Source: Pseudarthrobacter sp.
GTDB taxonomy: Bacteria > Actinomycetota > Actinomycetes > Actinomycetales > Micrococcaceae
Assembly: GCA_013362385.1 (NCBI GenBank)
Contig: JABFWC010000065.1
Coordinates: 1 to 13,992 of the forward strand
Direction of reading: 5' to 3'
DNA: 13,992 nucleotides
Shown here: piece by piece, positions 6,821 to 12,482 of the stretch
Layout of the letters: the number at the start of each line of letters is the position of its first letter
How positions within the stretch are numbered: position 1 is the stretch's first letter
Position numbers and translations under genes: made by a program
The notes under the pieces: model-generated
The model's input: only the letters and a program-made list of their open reading frames with translations
Told to the model about the DNA's origin: nothing
The model's database searches: none

Positions 6821-7900
6821 ATGAGCGACTGGATTCTCTACCTGCTGATCGGGGTGGCGCTTGCCTTTGCCATCTCCAGCTGGTGGGGCGTGCGCAGGCT
6901 CAAGGCGCTGCACATGCGCAGCACCGTCGCCGGGGAGGCCTACGATTCCGGGCTGGCCCGGCAGCGGGTGGCCGTCCTGATTAACCCCATCAAGGCCCGG
7001 GCTGCCGAGGCGAAGGCGGCCATCCAGCGTGCCTGCCTCACTGCCGGGTGGGACGAACCGGTCTTTTACGAGACAACGGCGGAGGACCCGGGCTTCACGC
7101 AAATGCAGGCGGCGCTGGCAGGAAAGCCCGACGTCGTACTGGTGGGCGGCGGGGACGGCACCGTCCGGGTGGTGGCTGAGGCCCTCGCGCACACCAGTGT
7201 GGCGATGGGCCTGGTTCCCCTTGGGACCGGAAACCTGCTGGCCCGGAACGTGGACCTGGACGTCGGCGACCTCCACGGCAACATCCAGACCGCCCTGTTC
7301 GGCCGCCAGCGCTATATCGACACCGCCCGCATGGCAATCGAGAATTCCCGTACGGGGACCTACTCGGAGCATGTGTTCACCGTGATGGCCGGGATCGGGA
7401 TGGACGCCGAGGTCCTCGCCGACACCAATGACGGCCTGAAGAAGGCGGTGGGGTGGCTCGCCTACACCGAAGCGGGCATGCGCCACCTGCCGGGGCGGCG
7501 GAAGAAGGTGTCCATCTCCCTGGACGGCAACCCTGAACAGGTCCGGAACATCCGCAGCGTGCTGTTCGCCAATTGCGGCCTGGTGCCCGGAGGCATCGAC
7601 TTCATCCCCCAGGCCATGATCGACGATGGCATGCTGGACGTCGTGGTGATGAGTCCCCGCAGCGCGCTGGGGTGGCTCCTGATGTACGTCAAGATCATGT
7701 TCAAGCACAGCGGGAAACTGCCCGTCATGACGGTCTACCGGTCCGGCAAAGTGCTGATCAGGTGTCCCGAGCCCATGCCGACGCAGCTCGACGGCGACAC
7801 GTCGGGTGAGGCAACGCGGCTCACCGTCCAGGTGGAGCCGCAGTCACTGCTGGTGAGGGTACGCGGGGAGATAGCGGGCGGAGTCGGGGCGACGCCCTGA
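6821..7900 (+). CDS. Diacylglycerol kinase family lipid kinase (YegS/DgkB type)
   Basis: A 359-residue lipid kinase transferring phosphate from ATP to a lipid such as diacylglycerol, probably on the inner face of the membrane. An N-terminal hydrophobic helix at about 3-22 anchors it. The DAGK catalytic domain starts at [10 protein letters not shown] (about 50-59), with the nucleotide-binding VGGGDGTV at 108-115 and PLGTGN at 133-138. The C-terminal beta-sandwich includes [10 protein letters not shown] and the late [13 protein letters not shown] that these kinases use to close the fold. The membrane anchor before the kinase domain is less usual for the family but common in Actinobacteria. The start at 6821 (MSDWILYLL) was chosen over an upstream in-frame ATG at 6779, which lies inside the promoter region. 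The gene is convergent with the small gene at 7930. Confidence 0.92.
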   Translation: MSDWILYLLIGVALAFAISSWWGVRRLKALHMRSTVAGEAYDSGLARQRVAVLINPIKARAAEAKAAIQRACLTAGWDEPVFYETTAEDPGFTQMQAALAGKPDVVLVGGGDGTVRVVAEALAHTSVAMGLVPLGTGNLLARNVDLDVGDLHGNIQTALFGRQRYIDTARMAIENSRTGTYSEHVFTVMAGIGMDAEVLADTNDGLKKAVGWLAYTEAGMRHLPGRRKKVSISLDGNPEQVRNIRSVLFANCGLVPGGIDFIPQAMIDDGMLDVVVMSPRSALGWLLMYVKIMFKHSGKLPVMTVYRSGKVLIRCPEPMPTQLDGDTSGEATRLTVQVEPQSLLVRVRGEIAGGVGATP

Positions 7901-7929
7901 CACGGAGACGACGGGGGATGCGGGACGGT

Positions 7930-8130
7930 TCAGGCGCCGGCTTCCTTCGCCGCTTCAGCAGCAGTCTTGGCGGCGTGGGCCTCGGACTGTTCGCGGATCA
8001 TGGCCTGCTCCTCTTCGAAGCGCAGGCGGTCAGCACGGTCGGCGTCGTCTCCGTCCCAGTCCTGGTTCTCCTTGGCCGGCTTGGGGTTGACGATCATCCC
8101 CTGGCCGTCGTTGTCGGTGCTGCTGGTCAT
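7930..8130 (-). CDS. Small charged hypothetical protein
   Basis: A 66-residue soluble protein, rich in Asp/Glu/Lys/Ala, with no Cys and no membrane segment. The first third is Asp/Asn/Ser-rich and probably unfolded. From about residue 30 a single helix is likely (ADRLRFEEEQAMIREQSEAH followed by Ala/Lys/Glu repeats). I do not recognise a family. The gene is supported by an excellent ribosome site (AAGGGAG six bases before the ATG) and by codon use like that of its neighbours. It lies 92 bases after the pheA stop on the same strand and could be a distal operon member or separate. Confidence 0.7.
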   Translation of the reverse strand: MTSSTDNDGQGMIVNPKPAKENQDWDGDDADRADRLRFEEEQAMIREQSEAHAAKTAAEAAKEAGA

Positions 8131-8183
8131 GACCCGCTCCCTTCGTTGGGGCCTCCCCCATGTGGATCAGGCAAGCATACGCA

Positions 8184-8192
8184 TTGTCCACA
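8184..8192 (+). other. Consensus DnaA box (TTGTCCACA)
   Basis: A perfect match to the actinobacterial DnaA nonamer in the 8131-8222 gap. No cluster of boxes, AT-rich unwinding region or dnaA/dnaN gene is near, so this is not an origin. It may be a single titration or regulatory box, or chance. Confidence 0.35.
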
Positions 8193-8222
8193 GCCCGCGG
8201 AAGTACTCCGGAGGGCATTTGC

Positions 8223-9200
8223 CTACGCTGTGGGCGAAGCCTGGGAACCGTTTTCACCTGCGGAGGATGCGGGTTGGAGGATTGACCCGACCCATGCCTT
8301 TGCTGCCGCGAAGGCGGCATCGGAAGTGTGATCCGGGACCACCGCAGCCTGCCCGTCCGCGCGGGGATATGAGCCGATGAAACGGGTCCCCGGGCTGATC
8401 CGGTGCAGGCCGGCCAAGGCGTCCGCCATACGCGCTTCGCAGGCGTGGCCTTCGGCGTCGATACTGAAGAAGTAGTGGCCCAGATACTGACCGGTGGGGC
8501 GTGATTCGATGCGGCTGAGGTTGACGCCGCGGCTGGCGAACTGGTCCAGGATCTCCATCAGCGCGCCGGGGCGGTCTTCGGGAAGCGGCACCACCAGGGT
8601 CGTCTTGTCCGCGCCCGTCGGAGAAGGCAGCGGTCCGGGCCGGCTGACCAGGATGAAGCGGGTCACCGCCCCCGGGTTGTCCCCGATGTCCTCGGCCAGC
8701 ACGGCCAGGTCCTCATTCTCCTGGGCGACAAGCGGGGCGCAGATGGCTGCGTCGTAGTGGCACCCGTCCGCCAGCAGGCCCATGGCCGCAGCAGCGGTGG
8801 AGGACCCGGGAACATATTCTGCTTCAGGTATATGCTGGTCCATCCACAGCCGGCACTGGGCCCAGGCGTGGCCATGCGTGGAGACGCGCCGGACGTCCTC
8901 CAGCCGGACTCCGGGACGCGCCACGAGGACAAAACTGATGGGAACCAGGACTTCCCGGATGATGCGGAGTTCCCGGCCGGTTGCGATGGCATCGAGCGTG
9001 GCGGTCACACCGCCTTCGACCGAATTTTCGATCGGCACCATCGCCGCGTCAGCGGACCCGGCGCGGACCTGGTCCAAGGCGGCGTTGACGTTCGACGCCG
9101 GCACCCGGCGGGCATCGGCGGCGCCTGGGACCTGCATGAGGGCAGCCTCGGTGAACGTCCCCTCAGGCCCGAGGAACGCGTAGGTGGTGGCAGGTTGCAC
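8223..9200 (-). CDS. pheA: Prephenate dehydratase with ACT domain
   Basis: Converts prephenate to phenylpyruvate, the committed step of phenylalanine synthesis. The 325-residue monofunctional enzyme starts AFLGPEGTFTEAAL, has VPIENSVEGGV (about 55-65) and STHGHAWAQC (107-116), and carries the catalytic Thr-Arg-Phe motif at 180-182 (AVTRFILV). The C-terminal ACT domain has GALM (212-215) and ESRP (232-235), the pair that binds phenylalanine for feedback control. There is no chorismate mutase domain. The start is GTG at 9200, whose G is also the last base of the rhodanese TAG, giving a one-base overlap with no ribosome site of its own. Translation is therefore likely coupled to the rhodanese gene. 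The C-terminal 40 residues beyond the ACT domain are Ala/Ser-rich and probably flexible. Confidence 0.96.
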   Translation of the reverse strand: MQPATTYAFLGPEGTFTEAALMQVPGAADARRVPASNVNAALDQVRAGSADAAMVPIENSVEGGVTATLDAIATGRELRIIREVLVPISFVLVARPGVRLEDVRRVSTHGHAWAQCRLWMDQHIPEAEYVPGSSTAAAAMGLLADGCHYDAAICAPLVAQENEDLAVLAEDIGDNPGAVTRFILVSRPGPLPSPTGADKTTLVVPLPEDRPGALMEILDQFASRGVNLSRIESRPTGQYLGHYFFSIDAEGHACEARMADALAGLHRISPGTRFIGSYPRADGQAAVVPDHTSDAAFAAAKAWVGSILQPASSAGENGSQASPTA

Positions 9201-9526
9201 TAAAGAACCATCGGCTTCAACCCGTTGTCCGATACCAGCGGCTTGCCGTCCTCCAGCCACTGGTCCATGCCGCCGGATACGTTGATGGCGGTGTAGCCCT
9301 GCGCAGTGAGCCACTGGGCCGCGCGGAAGGACCGGCCGCCGGTGCGGCAAATGACGTAGAGGTCCTCGTCCGGGTCGAGCTCCCCGAGCCGGGCCGGGAT
9401 CTGGTCCATGGGAATGTGAAGGGCCCCCTCAGCATGCCCGGCTACCCACTCGTAGTCCTCCCGAACATCCAGGATGACGGCATCGGACGGGATGTCATGG
9501 ACGGGGACGGTCTGGAAATCGCTCAT
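9200..9526 (-). CDS. Single-domain rhodanese-like protein
   Basis: A 108-residue single rhodanese domain, likely a cytoplasmic sulfurtransferase or persulfide carrier. VILDVREDYEW (about 18-28) and GHAEGALHIPMDQIP are the usual early motifs. The active-site loop is CRTGGRS with catalytic Cys60, and INVSGGMDQW closes the domain. The start is ATG at 9526, preceded by AGGA five bases upstream. An in-frame ATG at 9559 lies only two bases past the predicted -10 box and would fall before the transcript begins. It is the first gene of a two-gene unit with pheA, overlapping by one base. No direct metabolic link between the two is obvious. Confidence 0.92.
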   Translation of the reverse strand: MSDFQTVPVHDIPSDAVILDVREDYEWVAGHAEGALHIPMDQIPARLGELDPDEDLYVICRTGGRSFRAAQWLTAQGYTAINVSGGMDQWLEDGKPLVSDNGLKPMVL

Positions 9527-9561
9527 CGGAGTCCTGTCTTGGCGGATCAGAGTCAGCATTA

Positions 9562-9567
9562 AGCCTA
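9562..9567 (-). promoter_or_regulatory. -10 box (TAGGCT) of the rhodanese-pheA unit
   Basis: On the minus strand TAGGCT fits TAnnnT. Initiation about seven bases downstream leaves a leader of roughly 28 bases that carries the AGGA ribosome site for the ATG at 9526. This agrees with the chosen start. Confidence 0.4.
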
Positions 9568-9623
9568 GTCCTTCCCGGGGCAGGGGTAACCGTCCTGCGT
9601 GCGGGGTCTCCGGGCAGGCAAGC

Positions 9624-9629
9624 TAGGCT
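9624..9629 (+). promoter_or_regulatory. -10 box (TAGGCT) upstream of the amidase
   Basis: TAGGCT on the plus strand has the same hexamer as the divergent rhodanese promoter 57 bases away. It lies ten bases before the GAGGAGG ribosome site at 9639-9645, so the transcript would carry the short reading frame at 9651 before the amidase. Confidence 0.35.
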
Positions 9630-9650
9630 GGAGGCGCCGAGGAGGTCGCC

Positions 9651-9710
9651 TTGGAGGCAGAGCCACATGCACGCCCTACCGCCGGGAAAATGCCGCGACG
9701 GCGGGAATGA
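9651..9710 (+). CDS. Putative 19-codon upstream ORF before the amidase
   Basis: GAGGAGG at 9639-9645 is the best ribosome site in this gap and stands five bases before a TTG that opens a 19-residue frame (EAEPHARPTAGKMPRRRE after the initiator), closed by TGA at 9708. The frame is the same as that of the amidase, which starts 22 bases further on. It may be a leader peptide coupling or tuning amidase translation. Alternatively, the TGA may cut an older N-terminal extension from the amidase. The peptide is basic at its end and contains no codon run of the kind used in attenuators. Confidence 0.35.
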   Translation: MEAEPHARPTAGKMPRRRE

Positions 9711-9731
9711 CGCTTGGAACGGGGGCATCCC

Positions 9732-11138
9732 TTGACTGAACTTCACGAGCTTTCGGCCGTGGCCCTGCGGGACCGGCGGAGGCAGGGAGAGGTGTCAGCG
9801 GTTGAGGTGGCGTCCCACTTCCTCGCCGGGATCGAAGCCCGGAACCCCCTGCTCGGCGCCTTCATCACCATCACGGCGGACCTCGCCATGGAACAGGCCC
9901 GCGCGGCCGACACCCTGCGCAATGCTGGCACGGTGGAGGACCTGCCCCTGCTGCACGGCATGCCGCTTGCCTTCAAGGACCTCACGGACGTGGCGGGGGT
10001 GGTGACCACGCACGGCAGCGCGGCACTGGACCACAAACCGGCGCCTGCGGACGCGCCCCTGGTGTCCCTCTTCAAGGAATCCGGCGCGCTGACCCTGGGG
10101 AAGACCCAGGTTCCCGAATTCGGACTGACGGCCTACAGCGAAAACCGCATTGCACCGCCGTCGCGCAATCCCCACGCGCTGAGCAGGAGTTCGGGAGGGT
10201 CCTCCGGCGGAAGTGCGGCCGCCGTGGCGGCAGGGCTGCTGCCCTTCGCCCCCGGGACCGACGGCGGCGGCTCGGTCCGCATCCCTGCGGCGGCCTGCGG
10301 GCTGGTGGGGTTGAAGCCGGGCCGCGGCCTCGTGGCCGCCGGGGAAAGCGCCGGCGACCCGGCGCGGTTGGTCGTTCCGGGGCCCCTGGCCAGGAGCGCG
10401 GCGGATGCTGCACTGATGATGGACGCCCTGGTCCCCGGCGGCCAGTTCCTGGCGACGGTCCGGGGTGCACCTCCGCGGCTGCGGATCGGCGTCACGCTGG
10501 ACAGCCCCTGGGCCAACGCTTTTCCCGTCACGCCGGAGCGCGAGGCCCTGGACGCGCTCCGGACCGGCGAAACACTCCTGGACCATGCGGGCCATCGGCT
10601 CGGCGACGCCACCATCCGCTACGACAACCGCTACCCGGATGCCTTTACCACCGCCTGGACTGCCGGTGTGGGCGCAGCCCGGATCAGCCCCTCACGCGAA
10701 GCGCTGCTGGCGCCCCTGACGCGGACGTTCCGGCGGCGCGCCCAGCAGCGCAGCCCCGCCAAGCTCGCCGAAGCGCTTGCCCTCCTGCGCCAGTTCGAAC
10801 ACGACACCGCGGCCCAATACGCGCAGTGGGACCTGCTCCTGATGCCCACGCTGGCGCAGACACCGCGCCCCATAGGCTGGTTCACCGGGACCGAGCATGG
10901 CGGCGAGCGGTGGCCGTCCGCGCACTGGCCCGGGGATGCCGACGGCGACTACCGCAGGCAGTGCGAGTTCGCTCCATGGTCCTCCATGGTCAATGTGTGC
11001 GGACTGCCGGCGATCAGCATTCCCGTGCACTGGACGGAAGGCACGCGCGGGCAGGGCCTGCCGATGGGGATCCAGTTGGTGGGCCCCATCGGGTCGGAGG
11101 CCCTCCTGCTGCAAGTGGCGCATCACCTGGGGTATTAG
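9732..11138 (+). CDS. Amidase-signature family hydrolase
   Basis: A 468-residue amidase-signature enzyme hydrolysing a C-N amide bond; the substrate is unknown. The Ser-cisSer-Lys triad is complete: Lys82 in LAFKDL, the cis-Ser at 157 in SSGGSSGGSAAA, and nucleophile Ser181 in DGGGSVRIP, with the Ser residues 24 apart as in fatty acid amide hydrolase. The C-terminal SMVNVCGLPAISIPV and LPMGIQLVGP are typical of the family. It is not adjacent to gatB or gatC, so it is unlikely to be the transamidosome subunit GatA. The start is TTG at 9732 (giving M-TELHELSA, a common beginning for this family), with GGGGG six bases upstream. A TTG at 9714 is the alternative. Confidence 0.9.
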   Translation: MTELHELSAVALRDRRRQGEVSAVEVASHFLAGIEARNPLLGAFITITADLAMEQARAADTLRNAGTVEDLPLLHGMPLAFKDLTDVAGVVTTHGSAALDHKPAPADAPLVSLFKESGALTLGKTQVPEFGLTAYSENRIAPPSRNPHALSRSSGGSSGGSAAAVAAGLLPFAPGTDGGGSVRIPAAACGLVGLKPGRGLVAAGESAGDPARLVVPGPLARSAADAALMMDALVPGGQFLATVRGAPPRLRIGVTLDSPWANAFPVTPEREALDALRTGETLLDHAGHRLGDATIRYDNRYPDAFTTAWTAGVGAARISPSREALLAPLTRTFRRRAQQRSPAKLAEALALLRQFEHDTAAQYAQWDLLLMPTLAQTPRPIGWFTGTEHGGERWPSAHWPGDADGDYRRQCEFAPWSSMVNVCGLPAISIPVHWTEGTRGQGLPMGIQLVGPIGSEALLLQVAHHLGY

Positions 11139-11158
11139 CGGCGCTGCATGAGGCCTTG

Positions 11159-11196
11159 TTGACCTGAACCTAACTCCGGATTAACCCGCCCGTAAC
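11159..11196 (+). promoter_or_regulatory. Phased TAAC direct repeats with possible promoter
   Basis: CTAAC (11170), TTAAC (11181) and GTAAC (11192) recur at exactly 11-base intervals, one helical turn apart. This is the arrangement bound by OmpR-family response regulators; actinobacterial MtrA and PhoP sites use 11-base units. TTGACC at 11159-11164 could be a -35 hexamer, with TAACCC 17 bases later as a poor -10. The next gene starts at 11270. The rest of 11139-11269 shows no gene and no clear terminator for the amidase. Confidence 0.35.
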
Positions 11197-11269
11197 CCGG
11201 CAGGCGCACACTGGAAAGGTCCCCCCAGCATCCTCCACTCGCTACCAGCCCGACGAGGAGTTGCCCGAG

Positions 11270-11500
11270 ATGAACCCTGAATATCCCGCACCCGGCCCCG
11301 AAGACGCTCCGCCGGCTGAGGACCGGCCGGACCTCAGCAATACAAATGTCAGGGAGGACCTGGCCATGGCCGGGCGCTGCGCGCTGGTCCATCTGCCGAC
11401 CGGCCGGACCTGCCTGCTACCGCTTCGCCACCACGGCCCGTGCGAGTTCCACCAGCCGCAGGAAGCCCAGGAAGTGGTGGCCGGGAACCTCGACTCCTAG
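11270..11500 (+). CDS. Short Cys/His-containing hypothetical protein
   Basis: A 76-residue protein. Residues 1-30 are Pro/Glu/Asp-rich and likely disordered. The second half holds Cys37, His41, Cys48, His54, His55, Cys58 and His61 (GRCALVH, GRTCLLPLRHHGPCEFH), a spacing that could hold one zinc ion; this is an inference from composition. I do not recognise the family. ATG at 11270 is preferred because GAGGAG ends nine bases upstream, whereas the in-frame TTG at 11261 touches that site. It ends 48 bases before the next short gene on the same strand, and the two probably share a transcript. Confidence 0.65.
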   Translation: MNPEYPAPGPEDAPPAEDRPDLSNTNVREDLAMAGRCALVHLPTGRTCLLPLRHHGPCEFHQPQEAQEVVAGNLDS

Positions 11501-11536
11501 GCCTATCAGAGGGACGATTAAAGGGCAGTCACCATG

Positions 11537-11542
11537 AGGAGG
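11537..11542 (+). promoter_or_regulatory. Perfect Shine-Dalgarno (AGGAGG) fixing the start at 11549
   Basis: AGGAGG lies six bases before the ATG at 11549 and directly follows an upstream in-frame ATG (11534), which would bury the site inside the coding region. The downstream ATG is therefore favoured. Confidence 0.65.
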
Positions 11543-11548
11543 TCTGTG

Positions 11549-11752
11549 ATGTGCTACGGATACAGCAAGGACTTTGGGCGGGGTTACAAGAAGGAAGCTG
11601 ACCGCCGGCCTGAAGCCGAGCAGGAAACCCCGGTGGAGACACCGGAGCCACGGGTCAAGGCGCAGGACTTCACGTTCTGGGCTTTCCCCAGCTGGCGCAG
11701 GACGCCATCGCCCCGCATGCCATCTGCCGAGCGGAGCAAGGAACGGGTCTGA
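11549..11752 (+). CDS. Short basic hypothetical protein
   Basis: A 67-residue hydrophilic protein starting MCYGYSKDFGRGYKKEADRR, with a Pro/Glu-rich middle, an aromatic patch FTFWAFPSW near 41-49 and a basic Arg/Ser-rich end. It has one Cys, no membrane segment and no recognisable family. Support comes from the perfect ribosome site and from its position after the Cys/His gene and before a strong hairpin, which together look like a two-gene transcript. The function is unknown. Confidence 0.6.
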   Translation: MCYGYSKDFGRGYKKEADRRPEAEQETPVETPEPRVKAQDFTFWAFPSWRRTPSPRMPSAERSKERV

Positions 11753-11763
11753 GCCTGTTGCCA

Positions 11764-11791
11764 CGGAAGGGCCTCCAAGGGGGCCCTTCCG
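11764..11791. terminator. Strong GC hairpin after the short-gene pair
   Basis: CGGAAGGGCC (11764-11773) pairs perfectly over ten bases with GGCCCTTCCG (11782-11791) around an eight-base loop, 11 bases after the stop at 11752. No T-run follows, which is usual for actinobacterial hairpin terminators. The following 11792-11940 stretch shows no credible gene; a six-base-pair hairpin GGCGGC-GCATG-GCCGCC lies at 11887-11903. Confidence 0.7.
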
Positions 11792-11942
11792 CCATGCCCG
11801 GCCTGATGTTCCAGGAAGGCACGTAGCGGGAGCACGCCGTGCGGATGGCCGGCAGCCAGCCCCCACGACGACGGGCCGAACGTCACGGCGGCGCATGGCC
11901 GCCTGCCCCGCGGGTCCGTTGTGCTCCGGCAATCGGGACGGC

Positions 11943-11967
11943 TAAGGTTGCACAATAAGCATGCTTA
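11943..11967 (+). promoter_or_regulatory. Candidate -10 (TAAGGT) and 12-base palindrome before the LapA-domain gene
   Basis: TAAGGT at 11943-11948 fits TAnnnT. TAAGCATGCTTA at 11956-11967 is a perfect palindrome lying at or just after the predicted start of transcription, where a repressor could block initiation. The leader then carries AAAGGGGAC before the ATG at 11991. Confidence 0.35.
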
Positions 11968-11990
11968 GCATTCTGGGAAAGGGGACGAGC

Positions 11991-12437
11991 ATGAGCACAG
12001 GTGAGTACTCGCCAGGACCCGACGGCCGGCGGGAACCGGGCACCGCAGCGACGCCGCATGAGGGCACGCCCGCCGCGGGAGGCGGGCGTGCCGGAAGCTA
12101 CGGCAACGCGCCTTCCTACTCCGGCACCGCGGGTACACCGGCAGCCGGGACCGCCCCGGCGCCTGCCGCCCCCGAACGCAAGGTCACCCGCACCGGGGTC
12201 ATCTGGGCAGCCGTTGTCGCCGCGCTGGTGCTGCTGATCCTGCTGATCATCTTCATCCTGCAGAACCAGGAACTGGTGCTGGTGAAGTTCCTCGGTTTGG
12301 AGGGCGCTGTTCCGCTGGGAATGGCTTTGTTTATCGCGGCCGTGACCGGCGGCGTGCTGGTGGCGGCAGCGGGGGGTGCACGCATCCTGCAGCTGCGTGC
12401 CAACGCCCACCGGGCACGGGTCCAGCAGCGGCGGTAA
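11991..12437 (+). CDS. LapA-domain (DUF1049) membrane protein
   Basis: A 148-residue membrane protein. Residues 1-63 are Gly/Pro/Ala/Ser-rich and disordered, followed by basic RKVTRTG. Two hydrophobic helices lie at about 69-90 and 108-130, joined by the short polar turn QNQELVLVKFLGLEG, which is the hallmark of the LapA/DUF1049 domain. A basic tail (LRANAHRARVQQRR) should face the cytoplasm. E. coli LapA acts in lipopolysaccharide assembly, but Gram-positive homologues cannot, and their role is unknown. The ATG at 11991 has AAAGGGGA a few bases upstream. An in-frame ATG at 11961 lies within the palindrome and promoter region and is rejected. The gene is convergent with the carboxyltransferase, with 45 bases between stops. 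Confidence 0.85.
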   Translation: MSTGEYSPGPDGRREPGTAATPHEGTPAAGGGRAGSYGNAPSYSGTAGTPAAGTAPAPAAPERKVTRTGVIWAAVVAALVLLILLIIFILQNQELVLVKFLGLEGAVPLGMALFIAAVTGGVLVAAAGGARILQLRANAHRARVQQRR

Positions 12438-12455
12438 GCGGGCACCGTGCCGGTT

Positions 12456-12471
12456 CCGGGACCTGCCCCGG
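12456..12471. terminator. Weak hairpin between convergent genes
   Basis: CCGGG (12456-12460) pairs with CCCGG (12467-12471) around a six-base loop in the 45-base gap between the LapA-domain gene and the carboxyltransferase gene. Five base pairs without a T-run is weak support for a shared terminator. Confidence 0.2.
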
Positions 12472-12482
12472 GCCGCGACGCC

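Noticed and set aside
6731..7708. A very long open frame continuing upstream of serS on the minus strand
   Set aside because: It is antisense to the lipid kinase gene, whose motifs and codon use are clear. The serS protein begins canonically at the GTG at 6730 behind a -10 box.
7987..8000. A 14-base match (CTGTTCGCGGATCA) to repeat copy B inside the small gene
   Set aside because: Only one arm is present, it lies in coding sequence, and no partner arm follows. Most likely coincidence.
8131..8222. Replication origin around the DnaA box
   Set aside because: A single box, no AT-rich segment, and no dnaA, dnaN or similar gene nearby.
9732..11138. GatA subunit of Asp/Glu-tRNA amidotransferase
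   Set aside because: The amidase triad is shared by the whole family. There is no gatB or gatC beside it and the C-terminal region is not GatA-like enough to claim it.
11534..11548. Start of the short basic protein at ATG 11534
   Set aside because: The perfect AGGAGG lies downstream of this ATG and exactly six bases before ATG 11549.
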